From Dyella marensis (GTDB lineage Bacteria > Pseudomonadota > Gammaproteobacteria > Xanthomonadales > Rhodanobacteraceae), in NCBI RefSeq assembly GCF_900112865.1, contig NZ_FONH01000012.1:1-64000 (forward strand): 64,000 nucleotides of DNA, written 5' to 3'. A program made the translations under genes and the position numbers. Of this stretch, positions 7,103 to 17,100 are shown piece by piece. The notes under the pieces are model-generated. The model had not been told where the DNA came from and did not search any database. It saw only the letters and a program-made list of their open reading frames with translations. The stretch's first letter is position 1. Each line of letters starts with the position of its first letter.

Positions 7103-9565
7103 TCAGTTCTGGTGCTCGTCCTTGCCGCGCGGCGGCCGGTGCTCGCCGCCGCGGTTCTGGTTCTGGGCCGGCTGCGGGCGGGCCTGTTCGCGCTGCTGCG
7201 GCGGCTGCGCCTGCGGCGGGTTGGGCCGCTCGTAGGCCGGGCGGGCCTCGCGCAGGCTGGGCTGCGGCATCGGTTCGGCCCGCTGCGGCGGCGCGCGCTC
7301 GATCCGCTGCTGCTGCACGGGTTCGCTGCGCTCCTGGCGGAACGCGGGCTGCTGCTGCGGCTGGGGCTGCGGCGCCTGGCGGAACTCGCGCTGGGCGGGG
7401 TTCTCCTGAGCTGGCTGGCGCTGGACCTGGCGCTCGTCCTGGCGGTTCAGCGGCTGGTCGAAGCGCGACGGGCGCGAATCGGCGGGCGCGGCGCCGGGCT
7501 CGTCGCGGCGGTTGAAGCGCGGCGCGTCGGGCAGATTGCGCGGCTGCGGCGTGGCTTGCGGCTGGGCCTGCGCCTGGCGGGCGCGGTCCTGCTCGGGGCT
7601 GGTCACATAGCTGACGCCGGGGCGCGGATTGTTGTTGAGCCGGTTGTCAGGTCGGCTGTTATCAGGCCGGCTGTTATCAGGCGTGTCGTCGCTGCGGATC
7701 GGCTGCCCGCCGTCGCGGCGGTTCTGCCACGCGGCGCGGTCGCCGGCGTCGGGATGGGCGAAGCGGGCCGACGGCAGTTCATTCGGGCGCAGGTCGGGGC
7801 GCGCGTTCGGCGGATTCGCGCCGTTGTCCGGGCGGCCGGTATCCGGGCGGTTGTTGGCCTCGAAGCGGCGCGGCGCGTTGTCGGCGGGCGCCGCGTTGTT
7901 GTCCGCACGACTGCCGACCGGCGGCAGGCGCGCCGGCACGGTGGCGGCGGTATCGCGCCCTGGCATCGGACGGCCCGGGCCGGCGCTGCCGAGCACGCGC
8001 ACGTTCGACGGCTGCGCCGCCGGCATGCCCGGACGCTGGCCTAGGCGGTTCGGCCGCACATCGTCGGCCACCGGACGCCCCGCTGCATTGACCGGCGGCG
8101 CGCGGCGCGCGACCACCTCGCGCTGGAAGCCGGCCGCCGGCAGCGGACGGGCATTGGCCGGGCGCGGCGGCGCGAAGCTGGCGCGGCTCGGCTGGATCGC
8201 CACGCCACGGGTCAGCACCGGCGCCGCGGCGAACTGGCGCGGGTCGCCCTGCACCAGGTTGCGCCGCACGTTCTGCGCGCTGGCGAAGCTGCGGCCCGGC
8301 ACCGCGCTGAAGGCGTGCGGCGCGCCGCGGTTGGCGTAGGCGACGTTCGGCGCCGGGCGCCCGTTGCGGAAATAGTTGTACTGGTTGTTGATGTTGTTGA
8401 TCACCGTGGTGCGGTTGACGTTGCGCACATAGATATTGGTGACGTTGACGTTGGTGTAGTAATGCCGGCTGGCGCGATACCAGGGGTTGTAGACCTCGCG
8501 CGGGCCCAGCGGGAACCAGCCCACCGGCGCACCGCCGCCAATGCCGATCGACACGCTCCAGTTGCCGCCGCCGACGAAGGCGACCAGCGCCGGCGCATAT
8601 ACCGGGCGTACCGCGACCGGGCCGGGGACCCAGCCCCAGCGGCGGCCGACATAGGCCCAGCGGCCGTAATGGAACGGGGCGAAGCCCCACGGCGCGTCGT
8701 CGACCCAGGTCCAGCCCCAAGGCGCGACCCAGGCCCAGTGGCCGTCGCGGTACGGCGCCCAGTCCACTGCCACGTTCGACGGGTACCACACCGCGCCGTA
8801 GTCGGGGTCGGTCTGCCAGTCGCCGTGATCGTCCAGGTCCTGGTAGCCGACCACCTCGTCGGAGACGTAGCGCCGGCTCGGCGAGTTCGCATAGCGCTGG
8901 TCGCGCTGGTAGCACCAGTCGTCGAAGGCGTCGCCGCGGTCGCCGATGTCTTCCAGCGAAACCTGGTTCAACGCGGAATCGGCGATGACGTAGCGCGTGC
9001 CCGCGTTGACCCGGCGCTGCGCGTTGTTCTCGCCGTACAAGGTCGCCTGGCCACGGAACACGGTGACGTCGGTGGTGCGGCCGTCGCGGTCGATGTCGAC
9101 GCGGAAGGTGCCCGGCTGGTCGATCACCAGTGCCGCGGTGGGCGTGTCGATCTCGTAGCTCTCGCCTTCGCCGACATTGCGCACGGTCAGGTTGAGCGTG
9201 CCCTGGGTCAGTTCGACCTGGGTCACCTGGTCGTTCAGATCGAGCAGGCCGAAGTCGGTGTTCTGCGCCATGCGCAGAGTGCCGCCGCCGAGTTCCAGTT
9301 CGGCGCGGCCGTCCGCGCCGGTGGACAGGCGGTCGCCGCTGGTGAGCGGGCGGTTGAGGCTGGCGTCGCTCCAGTCCTGCGTGCCCGACGGGAGCAGTCC
9401 CAGATCGCCGGATTGATAGGAAAGCCTCGCCACGCGCGAAGGCGGATCGCCGGCGTCGCTGTCGGGCTGTTGCGACTGGGCCTGGACCAGGCCCGCCGCG
9501 CACCACAACAGCGCCGCGGCGAGCAACGGCCAGGCGCGTGTCGTGAATCGGTAGGGAAGACGCAT
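7103..9565 (-). CDS. FecR/DUF6600-domain envelope protein with long Pro/Gln/Arg-rich tail
   Basis: About 820 residues. A signal peptide (ending near AQAQS) is followed by a FecR-like beta domain (about residues 45-200; GDRLSTGADGRAELELGGG). Next is a Trp/Tyr/Gly-rich DUF6600-type segment (about 230-390; repeats of GxWAWVxPWGWTW and APFHYGRWAYV). The last 400 residues are low-complexity Pro, Arg, Gln and Asn, including SRPDNSRPDN tandem motifs near 7620-7690. Secreted or periplasmic location is inferred; function is unknown. The start at 9565 has GGAGAA 6 bases upstream and excludes an earlier in-frame ATG at 9598. Confidence 0.75.
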   Translation of the reverse strand: MRLPYRFTTRAWPLLAAALLWCAAGLVQAQSQQPDSDAGDPPSRVARLSYQSGDLGLLPSGTQDWSDASLNRPLTSGDRLSTGADGRAELELGGGTLRMAQNTDFGLLDLNDQVTQVELTQGTLNLTVRNVGEGESYEIDTPTAALVIDQPGTFRVDIDRDGRTTDVTVFRGQATLYGENNAQRRVNAGTRYVIADSALNQVSLEDIGDRGDAFDDWCYQRDQRYANSPSRRYVSDEVVGYQDLDDHGDWQTDPDYGAVWYPSNVAVDWAPYRDGHWAWVAPWGWTWVDDAPWGFAPFHYGRWAYVGRRWGWVPGPVAVRPVYAPALVAFVGGGNWSVSIGIGGGAPVGWFPLGPREVYNPWYRASRHYYTNVNVTNIYVRNVNRTTVINNINNQYNYFRNGRPAPNVAYANRGAPHAFSAVPGRSFASAQNVRRNLVQGDPRQFAAAPVLTRGVAIQPSRASFAPPRPANARPLPAAGFQREVVARRAPPVNAAGRPVADDVRPNRLGQRPGMPAAQPSNVRVLGSAGPGRPMPGRDTAATVPARLPPVGSRADNNAAPADNAPRRFEANNRPDTGRPDNGANPPNARPDLRPNELPSARFAHPDAGDRAAWQNRRDGGQPIRSDDTPDNSRPDNSRPDNRLNNNPRPGVSYVTSPEQDRARQAQAQPQATPQPRNLPDAPRFNRRDEPGAAPADSRPSRFDQPLNRQDERQVQRQPAQENPAQREFRQAPQPQPQQQPAFRQERSEPVQQQRIERAPPQRAEPMPQPSLREARPAYERPNPPQAQPPQQREQARPQPAQNQNRGGEHRPPRGKDEHQN

Positions 9566-9804
9566 GACGTTCTCCAGAGCGTTGCGCATCGATGACATCC
9601 GTAAAAACGCATGAGTGGACCGGACGCCGACGGCCGGATTATGTGCATGCCTCCACCGGCGCCGTGCGCAAGGAAAACGTTCATTTGGCCGGGCGATTCA
9701 GCCGGCCGCCATGTGCGGTTCACGGCGCGTTAGGACGAGGCGGCCGCAGGCCCGTCGCCGGGTTGTTCCCAAGCGCGCGGCTCCCGGTTACCATCCGCGG
9801 CGAT

Positions 9805-9878
9805 GCGGGTGTAGCTCAATGGTAGAGCTGTAGCTTCCCAAGCTACTGACGAGGGTTCGATTCCCTTCACCCGCTCCA
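9805..9878 (+). tRNA. tRNA-Gly (anticodon CCC)
   Basis: A complete cloverleaf: acceptor GCGGGTG / CACCCGC, D-stem GCTC/GAGC, anticodon stem GTAGC/GCTAC with loop TTCCCAA, and T-arm GAGGG-TTCGATT-CCCTT. The CCA end is encoded. The anticodon CCC reads GGG glycine codons. No attachment-site duplication is visible nearby. Confidence 0.96.
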
Positions 9879-9927
9879 TTGCCGCCCTCGCCCCACCGAG
9901 CCCCTCTCCCGAATCAGCGCGCTGAAG

Positions 9928-10380
9928 ATGGCGGATGTGATCACACTCGGCTGGCGGGAGCGCCTGGCACTGCCGGACCTCGGCATTCACTCGCTCAAGG
10001 CCAAGCTCGATACCGGTGCGCGCAGCAGCGCGCTGCACGTCGAGGATCTCGATGTATTCGAACGCGACGGCGCCACCTGGCTGCGCTTCGTCGTGCGCAC
10101 CGGTCGTGGCCATCGCGTGGGCCGGGTGTGCGAGGCGCCGGCGCACGATCGCCGCGTGGTCACCGATACCGGCGGCCGGCGTACCGAGCGCTGGTTCATC
10201 CGCACCGGCCTGCTGCTGGCCGGGCGCAGTTTCAGCGTCGACGTCAACCTGACCGATCGGCGGCATATGCTGTTCCCCATGTTGCTGGGACGCACGGCGC
10301 TGCAGGGGCGCTTCGCGGTGGACCCGGCCCTCTCCTACACCCAGCCGCGCCATCCCCTCGCGGCCACGGATGTCCCATGA
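9928..10380 (+). CDS. RimK-associated ATP-dependent zinc protease / retropepsin-like family (PF05618)
   Basis: A 150-residue protein with a retropepsin-like aspartic motif, [15 protein letters not shown] (about residues 28-42), and the family ending [16 protein letters not shown]. Members are annotated as ATP-dependent zinc proteases or retropepsin-like enzymes and are often fused to or adjacent to RimK-type ligases. The gene overlaps the RimK-like gene by 4 bp (ATGA), so the two are translationally coupled. This suggests the pair builds and trims a glutamate or other amino-acid tail; the target is not known here. Confidence 0.85.
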   Translation: MADVITLGWRERLALPDLGIHSLKAKLDTGARSSALHVEDLDVFERDGATWLRFVVRTGRGHRVGRVCEAPAHDRRVVTDTGGRRTERWFIRTGLLLAGRSFSVDVNLTDRRHMLFPMLLGRTALQGRFAVDPALSYTQPRHPLAATDVP

Positions 10381-11255
10381 AGATCGCCATCCTCTCCCGC
10401 AACGCCCGCCTGTATTCCACCCAGCGCCTGGTCGAGGTGGCGCGCGAGCGCGGCCACGTCGTGCGCGTGCTCGACCCGCTGCGCTGTTACGTGCGCATCG
10501 CGCCGGGCGACGTGGCGATCCGCTACAAGGGCAAGCCGCTGAAGGACATCGATGCGGTGATCCCGCGCATCGGCACCACCAGCACCTTCTACGGCACGGC
10601 GGTGCTGCGCCAGCTGGAGATGATGGGCGTGTACACGCCCAATCCCTCCGACGCCGTGCTGCGTGCGCGCGACAAGCTGCGCGCGCTGCAGATCCTCGCC
10701 TCGCAGGGGCTGGACATGCCGGTGACGGTGTTCGGCGACAACCCGGACGACACCGCCGACGTGCTGGCCATGCTGGGCGACCCGCCGCATGTCATCAAGC
10801 TCAACGAAGGCAGCCAGGGTACCGGCGTGGTGCTGGCGGAAAAGCGCAGCGCCTCGCAGAGTGTGATCGAGGCCTTCCGCGGCCTGTACGCCAACTTCCT
10901 GGTGCAGGAATTCATCGGCGAGGCGAACGGCAGCGACCTGCGCTGCTTCGTGGTCGGCGGTAAGGTGGTGGCGGCGATGCAGCGCGACGCCAGCCCCGGC
11001 GACTTCCGCGCCAACCTGCACCGCGGCGGCAGCGCGCAGTCGGCCACGCTCAGCACGGAAGAGCGGCAGATCTCGATCCGCGCGGCCAAGGCGCTGGGCC
11101 TGGGGATCGCCGGCGTGGACCTGCTGCGCTCCAGGCGCGGTCCGTTGATTCTCGAAGTGAATGCGTCGCCGGGCCTGGAAGGCATCGAGGCGGCCACCGG
11201 CGTCGACGTTTCCGGCCACATCATCAAGCATCTCGAACAACATGCGCGGAAGTGA
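10377..11255 (+). CDS. rimK: RimK-type ATP-grasp alpha-L-glutamate ligase
   Basis: A 292-residue ATP-grasp ligase. The N-terminal RimK preATP domain begins [18 protein letters not shown]. The ATP-grasp core has [17 protein letters not shown] (about residues 139-155) and the metal-binding [13 protein letters not shown] near the C-terminus. In E. coli RimK adds glutamates to ribosomal protein S6; the same substrate is plausible but not shown. Translationally coupled to the preceding zinc-protease gene. Confidence 0.92.
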   Translation: MKIAILSRNARLYSTQRLVEVARERGHVVRVLDPLRCYVRIAPGDVAIRYKGKPLKDIDAVIPRIGTTSTFYGTAVLRQLEMMGVYTPNPSDAVLRARDKLRALQILASQGLDMPVTVFGDNPDDTADVLAMLGDPPHVIKLNEGSQGTGVVLAEKRSASQSVIEAFRGLYANFLVQEFIGEANGSDLRCFVVGGKVVAAMQRDASPGDFRANLHRGGSAQSATLSTEERQISIRAAKALGLGIAGVDLLRSRRGPLILEVNASPGLEGIEAATGVDVSGHIIKHLEQHARK

Positions 11256-11426
11256 CGGCGCGAAGTGACGCTTTGTCGGTGCCACGCTGAACGGTTAACG
11301 ATGGCGTGAGTACGGGTTAACCACACCGTAACTCCGCCGCCCCTATAAAGGTCCCACTGCAATTTGCTCGGCACTTCAACCGCTATGGTCTAGTGACAGC
11401 AGATTTCGGTATCGGGGCAGTAGCTT
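11256..11426 (+). other. Intergenic region with GGTTAAC repeats and a possible small transcript
   Basis: No credible ORF. Two GGTTAAC elements (11293-11299 and 11315-11321) are followed by TATAAA at 11344-11349 and a strong terminator ending near 11474. The spacing would allow a small RNA of about 115 nt (roughly 11357-11474), or this may simply be the rimK 3' UTR. No good -35 box at 17 bp is seen, so an independent promoter is unproven. Confidence 0.35.
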
Positions 11427-11474
11427 GGGCCCGGATGGAGCGGCTTCCCGCCGCGCCTCCGGGCCTTTTCTTTT
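11427..11474 (+). terminator. Rho-independent terminator downstream of rimK
   Basis: An outer 8-bp stem, GGCCCGGA / TCCGGGCC, encloses an inner GCGGC/GCCGC stem and is followed by TTTTCTTTT. This is a strong terminator that isolates the rimK transcript, or a small RNA, from the two-component genes. Confidence 0.85.
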
Positions 11475-11598
11475 GGGCGGTCCGCGCGGTCGCCGAAGGA
11501 ATTCAGCCTGCTGCCGGCCTCGCGCCCACCTTCCCCGGCGCAAATTGTTAAGCTTGCCGCCATGGCCGGCTCCAGCCGGCGGCGACACGGAGTGGCGT

Positions 11599-12285
11599 AT
11601 GCGCGTACTGGTCATCGAAGACAACAGCGATATCGCAACGAATATCGGCGATTACCTGGAAGATCGCGGCCATGTGGTCGACTTCGCCGGCGACGGCGTG
11701 ACCGGGCTGCATCTGGCGGTAGTGAACGAATTCGACGTGATCGTGCTGGACCTGACCCTGCCCGGCATGGACGGCCTGGACGTGGCGCGCAAGCTGCGCC
11801 ACGAGGCGCACAAGCAGACCCCGGTGCTGATGCTGACCGCGCGCGATGCGCTGGAGCAGAAGCTCACCGGCTTCGAGTCCGGCGCCGACGACTACATGAC
11901 CAAGCCGTTTGCCCTGCAGGAACTGGCCGCGCGCCTGGAAGTGCTCGCGCGCCGCGGCAAGGGTCCGCAGAGCCGCGTGCTGAAGGTGGCCGACCTCACC
12001 TACAACCTCGACACGCTCACCGTCACCCGCGACAGCAAGTCGATCCAGCTCAACCCGATCGGCCTGAAGCTGCTGCAGGCGTTGATGGAGGCCAGCCCGT
12101 CGGTGGTGACGCGGCAGGATCTTGAGCAGCGCGTATGGGGCGAGGAACTGCCCGACAGCGACAGCCTGCGCGTGCACATCCACGGCCTGCGCGCGGCGAT
12201 CGACAAACCTTTTGACAAGCCGCTGATCCATACGCGGCACGGTATCGGATATCGCATGGTCGACCCGGATGCGGTCCAGACGTAA
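11599..12285 (+). CDS. OmpR/PhoB-family response regulator
   Basis: A 228-residue regulator. The receiver domain has phosphoacceptor Asp51 (VIVLDLTLPGMDG), conserved Thr in MLTARD, and Lys in DDYMTKPF. The C-terminal winged-helix DNA-binding domain ends HIHGLRAAIDKPF...GIGYRM. The start at 11599 has GGAG 6 bases upstream; the frame runs open farther 5' but without a ribosome site. It overlaps the sensor kinase gene by 17 bp. It is the nearest upstream regulator of the NRPS operon; a regulatory link is only inferred from proximity. Confidence 0.93.
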   Translation: MRVLVIEDNSDIATNIGDYLEDRGHVVDFAGDGVTGLHLAVVNEFDVIVLDLTLPGMDGLDVARKLRHEAHKQTPVLMLTARDALEQKLTGFESGADDYMTKPFALQELAARLEVLARRGKGPQSRVLKVADLTYNLDTLTVTRDSKSIQLNPIGLKLLQALMEASPSVVTRQDLEQRVWGEELPDSDSLRVHIHGLRAAIDKPFDKPLIHTRHGIGYRMVDPDAVQT

Positions 12286-13546
12286 GCTGCGTTTTCGCCT
12301 GGTCGTTTCCTTCGCGCTGTTCGGTTTCGGGCTGAGTGCGCTGTTTGCTTTCGCGGCGCTCAATATCCGCTCCCGTGTCGAGGACCAGCTGGTCAACAGC
12401 AGTCTGCTCGACGACGCCAAATGGGCCAATCAACAGGCGCACGCGGGCGTGCCCAGCGGGTCGCGCCTGCTGACGGGCAGCGTGCTCAGCGACCGCACGA
12501 TCTACAAGGCCCCGCTGTCCTGGCAGAACCTGCCCACCGGCGTGCATGACATCAACGAGCCGGGCGACGACGGCCAGATGCATCACTACAAGCTCGCGGT
12601 CTACCGCGAGAACGGCATCATCAGCTTCATTCGCTACGACGTATCCCGCGAGGAACTGGGCAAGCGCCAGCTGGTGACCAGCGTCGTCGCGGCGGTGTTC
12701 CTGTTCGGCCTGATCTCGCTGGCGCTGGGCCTGTGGCTCTCGCGCAAGGTACTCAAGCCGGTCAGCGAACTGGCGCAGCGCCTGCGCGAGTTCCGCAAGA
12801 ACGGCAAGGTCGAGGCGCTGGCCCCGCATTTCGCCGACGACGAAGTGGGCGAGCTGGCGCTGGCGTTGGACGAATACGCCAACCGCCTCACCTCGATGGT
12901 CGAGCGCGATCGCGAATTCAATTCCGATGTGAGTCACGAGCTGCGCACGCCGCTGGCGGTGATCGCCAGCACCACCGAACTGCTGCAGGGCTCGCCGGAT
13001 CTCACCGACAAGCTGCGCGAGCGCCTGAAACGCATCGAGCGCGCCTCGCGCCAGGCCACCGAGCTGATCGAGGCGTTGCTGCTGCTGTCGCGCGCCGAGC
13101 GCCGCGGCCCCACGCGTGGCGAGACCACCGACGTGGCCAAGGTCGCCGCCGACGTGATCGAGAGCCAGCGTCCGCAGATGCGCGACAAGCCGCTCCATGT
13201 GGAGCTGGTGGTGAACGGAGCGCTGAGCATCAACGCGCCGGGCTCGGTGTTGTCGGTGGCGCTGACCAACCTGATCGGCAACGCGATCAAGTACACGCTC
13301 GAAGGCCAGGTCACGGTGAGGGTCGAAAAGGACCGCATCGACGTGATCGACACCGGCCCCGGCATCAAGCCGGAAGATGCCGAGCGCCTGTTCCAGCGCG
13401 GCGTGCGCGGCGAAGGCGCCGGCGGCAGCGGTGCGGGGCTGGGCCTGGCCATCGTGCGGCGCCTGTGCGAGCTGTACGGCTGGGATGTGTCGATGCGGCC
13501 GCGGCCGGATACCAACGGCGCCATCGCCAGCATCGTGTTTCAGTAA
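12269..13546 (+). CDS. Sensor histidine kinase (HAMP-HisKA-HATPase)
   Basis: A 425-residue inner-membrane kinase. TM1 is at about residues 9-31, followed by a periplasmic sensor of about 100 residues and TM2 at about 133-155. A HAMP domain, the HisKA box NSDVSHELRTP with phospho-His223, and an HATPase_c domain (N-box NLIGNAIKYT, G1 IDTGPGIKPED, G2 GAGLGLAIV) follow. It partners the overlapping response regulator. The signal is unknown. Its stop is followed 8 bp later by a perfect inverted repeat. Confidence 0.93.
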   Translation: MRSRRKLRFRLVVSFALFGFGLSALFAFAALNIRSRVEDQLVNSSLLDDAKWANQQAHAGVPSGSRLLTGSVLSDRTIYKAPLSWQNLPTGVHDINEPGDDGQMHHYKLAVYRENGIISFIRYDVSREELGKRQLVTSVVAAVFLFGLISLALGLWLSRKVLKPVSELAQRLREFRKNGKVEALAPHFADDEVGELALALDEYANRLTSMVERDREFNSDVSHELRTPLAVIASTTELLQGSPDLTDKLRERLKRIERASRQATELIEALLLLSRAERRGPTRGETTDVAKVAADVIESQRPQMRDKPLHVELVVNGALSINAPGSVLSVALTNLIGNAIKYTLEGQVTVRVEKDRIDVIDTGPGIKPEDAERLFQRGVRGEGAGGSGAGLGLAIVRRLCELYGWDVSMRPRPDTNGAIASIVFQ

Positions 13547-13554
13547 AGCGGCAT

Positions 13555-13579
13555 GGCGTGACTATTTATAAGTCACGCC
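13555..13579. repeat. Perfect inverted repeat after the sensor kinase gene
   Basis: GGCGTGACT, a 7-base spacer, then AGTCACGCC. No T-run follows, so it looks more like an operator or weak terminator than a classical terminator. A second repeat starts 6 bp downstream. Confidence 0.6.
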
Positions 13580-13584
13580 CGGCT

Positions 13585-13602
13585 AATTCACATTAGTGAA
13601 TT
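13585..13602. repeat. Perfect inverted repeat (possible operator)
   Basis: AATTCAC, ATTA, GTGAATT: a 7-bp dyad with a 4-base centre. It touches a TTGACG -35-like box at 13601, which is the position expected of an operator for the downstream operon. Confidence 0.45.
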
Positions 13603-14145
13603 GACGGCTATTTCATGGCCTGCCTGTTAATGCGGATTGATAATCGATGTAGTTGACGCGATTTTCATGCACTTGCAATTTAGTGCATTAATCCGGGTTG
13701 CCGTTGACAAATCCTTCGCTATTAATTTCTCAGTTTTTCGGCCACGCCTTGCTGCGCCGCACAAGCTGTGATCCAAAGCACATTTCTCCCAGTGGACAAG
13801 CTCCCGTTCAGGCATGGACACTCCAAGCCGGGAATGGGGTAGGGGATTAGTCTTAGCGTATTTTCCATACGCCATGCGGAATTCCTCATGCCGTTGCCGG
13901 GCGTCATCCCGCAGACCAGTCGTGGTTAATGGCCGCACCTGAAGGCATCGGTGCGGGTAGCGGTCTGCGCACAACAAAACAGCGTCACGCGGCATTTTGA
14001 AACATGGCCTGTCATGGCCGTGGCGGTCTGATTCGGCCGTAATTATCGGTGCTTTCAAATGCATTACCCGGCCAATCGGGCCGGTTAATGGTTTTCGCGA
14101 ATGCAACGTGATGCGTGCGGCCATGACGGCCGCCAGGGGAATGCG

Positions 14146-17100
14146 ATGACTGACGTGCGCGACGACGTATTGCTGCCGTTGACGACGGCCCAGCGCGGCC
14201 TGTGGATGAACCACAAGATCGGTGGCGACGGCGCCATCATGAATATCGCCGAGGCGGTGGATATTCACGGGCCGGTCGACCCGCCGCTGTTCCGCCAGGC
14301 CTTGTATCGGCTGGTCTACGAGGCGCAGATGATGCGCGCCAACGTGATCGAGCGCGACGGCAAGCCGCTGCTGGCGATCCGCCAGGTCTACGGCGGCCAG
14401 TTCCCCTATTTCGACATGAGCGGCGAAGCCGATCCGCGCGCGGCGGCCGAGGCCTGGATGCAGGAGGAGTACTCGCGCAATCCGCATCTCGAACACGATC
14501 CGCTGTGGGTCAGTGTGCTGTTCAAGCTCGCCGCCGATCACTACATCTGGTATCAGCGCGCGCATCACATCGTGCTGGACGGCCACGGCGGCGGCCTGCT
14601 CGCGCGGCGCCTGGCCGAGCTGTACACGGCGCTGGTGCGCGGCGAAGAGCCGCCGCCCTGCGCATTCACGCCCGCCGCCACCGCCATTACGCTGGAAAAC
14701 GCCTACCGCGAATCCGACCGCTTCCGTCGCGACCGCGACTACTGGAAGGAGTTGCTCGCCGGCCTGCCCGAAGCCGTCACGCTGTCACGCCGCCAGCATC
14801 GTCCTGGCCTGGCCGACCGCCTGTGCCGCAGCACGGCGTATCTGTCGGCGGAAACCTCGCGCCGGCTCGGCGAACTGGGCAAGGCCACCGGCGCCAGCCT
14901 GCCGCAGGTGCTGATCGGCCTGGTGGCTGCCTACTATCACCGCGTCACTGGCGCGGACGACCTGGTGATCGGCATGCCGGTGACCGCGCGGCTCAATGCC
15001 GACGCGCGCCAGATGCCGGGCATCTTCGTCAATGTTGTGCCGATCCGCCTGCGCTTCGCGGCGGACCTGACGCCCGGCGAATTGTTCGAACAGGTCGCGC
15101 GCGCGGTGCGGCAGACGCTGCGCCACCAGCAGTATCGCTATGAAGACATGCGCCGCGACCTTGGCCTGGTCGGGCAGGGACGCAGCCTGGCCTGGCTGGG
15201 CGTCAATATCGAGCCGTTCGACTATCAGCTCGATTTCGCCGGCGCGGGTACGTCCTCGCACAACATGTCCAACAGTTCAGCCGAAGATCTGATGATCTTC
15301 GTCTACGACCGCGGCACCGACGCCGGCCTGCGCATCGATCTCGACGCCAATCCGCTGTTGTACGACATGCCCGAACTGGACGAGCACCGCCGCCGGCTGT
15401 GCCGCCTGATCGAAGGCGTGCTGGTCCAGCCGGAAGCGCGCCTGCAGGACCTCGACCTGCTCGGCGAGGAGGAGCGTCAGCGCGTGCTGGTGAACTGGAA
15501 CGAGACCGCCGCCGCACTCGATCCGCGCAGCCTGCCGGCGCTGGTCGCGCACCAGGCCGCGCTGCGACCCGACGCGCCCGCGGTCATCCATGGAGACACC
15601 GTGCTGAGCTATCGCGAACTGCACCGGCGCAGCGTGGCGCAGGCACGGCAGCTGCTGGCCGATGGCGTCGCACCCGGCGATATCGTTGCGGTGGCGTTGC
15701 CGCGCAGCGAACAGCTGCTGGTGGTGTTGCTGGCGATCATGCGCAGCGGCGCGACCTATCTGCCGATCGATCCGGACGGTCCGGCCGAACGCACCGCGCT
15801 GCTGCTGGACGATGCCGCGCCGATCGCACTGATCGCCACCCGCGCGATCCACGACCGCCTGCCCATGGGCGGCGGCCTGCAGCTGTTGCCGGAGCAGTTC
15901 GACGCGGCGGTGCTGGAGTCGACGCAGGAGCCGGACCTGAGCCGCCCCGACGGCGTCGCCTACGTGCTGTACACCTCCGGCTCGACCGGCCGGCCGAAGG
16001 GCGTGGAAGTGACGCACGCCAATCTGGCCAATTTCCTGCAGGGCATGGCGCGCCTGCTGGAGCCCGCGCCGGGCCAGCGCTACCTCGCGGTCACCACGGT
16101 GATCTTCGACATCGCCGGGCTGGAGCTGTACCTGCCGCTCACCGCCGGCGCCTGCGTGGTGATGGCCGGCAGCGGCGCCGCGCAGCAGCCGCTGGAGCTG
16201 GCGCGGCTGATCCGCGACAGCGGCGTGACGCATGCGCAGGCAACGCCTTCGCTGTGGCGCATCCTGCTGGCCGGCGCGGAAACGCGCTTGGAAAACGTGC
16301 ATGCACTGGTCGGTGGCGAGGCGCTGGGGGCGGAACTGGCCGCGCGGCTCAAAGCCGCCGCGGCGCGCGTGACGCAGTTCTATGGCCCCACTGAAACCAC
16401 GGTGTGGTCCACCGCCTACGAGCTCGAGGAAATCGGCGCCGGCATCCCGCCGATCGGCCGTCCCATCCTCAATACCCGCCTGTACGTGCTCGACGCCGCG
16501 CGGCGCCCGGTGGTGACTGGTGCGACCGGCGAGCTGTACATCGGCGGCGCCGGCGTGGCGAAGGGTTATCTGCATCGCCCGCAATTGACCGAGGAGCGCT
16601 TCCTGCCCGATCCCTTCGCCGCCGACGGCAGCCGCATGTACGCCACCGGCGACCTGGTGCGCTGGCGCGACGACGGCCTGCTCGAATTCGTCGGGCGCGC
16701 CGACAGCCAGGTGAAGATTCGCGGGCATCGCGTCGAGCTGGGCGAGATCGAGAACCTGCTGACCCAGCACGCCGCGATCGCCGCGGCGGCGGTGACCGCG
16801 ACGCGCGACGGCCACGGCAACATGGCGCTGGCCGCCTATGTCGTACCGCGCGACGTCGATGCGCTCGATCCCGACCAGTTGCGCGTCTTCCTCAGCCGCC
16901 GCCTGCCGGAGCCCGCGCTGCCGTCCAGCTTCACCGTGCTCGATGCGCTGCCGCTCACGCCCAACGGCAAGCTCGATCGGCGCGCGCTGCCGGAGCCGGA
17001 CCGCGTCGCTCGCGCCGCCTTCGTCGAGCCCGGCACGCCGGTCGAGCGCAAGCTGGCCGAGCTGTGGCAGCGCCTGCTGCGCATCGAGCGCGTCGGTCTG

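Larger units (their letters stand above)
13547..14145 (+). promoter_or_regulatory. AT-richer control region upstream of the NRPS operon
   Basis: About 600 bp without a credible gene and clearly lower in GC than its surroundings by eye. It holds two adjacent perfect inverted repeats (13555-13579 and 13585-13602). A TTGACG at 13601 is followed 18 bp later by TGTTAAT, a plausible sigma-70 promoter. Three CATGGCC copies occur (13614, 14003, 14013), and a CCGGCC/GGCCGG hairpin (14068-14084) lies about 60 bp before the NRPS start. The length suggests a long leader or multiple regulators. Confidence 0.55.

Noticed and set aside
9805-9878. tRNA-Gly as an island attachment site
   Set aside because: No integrase and no duplicated tRNA 3' end are visible within the window.
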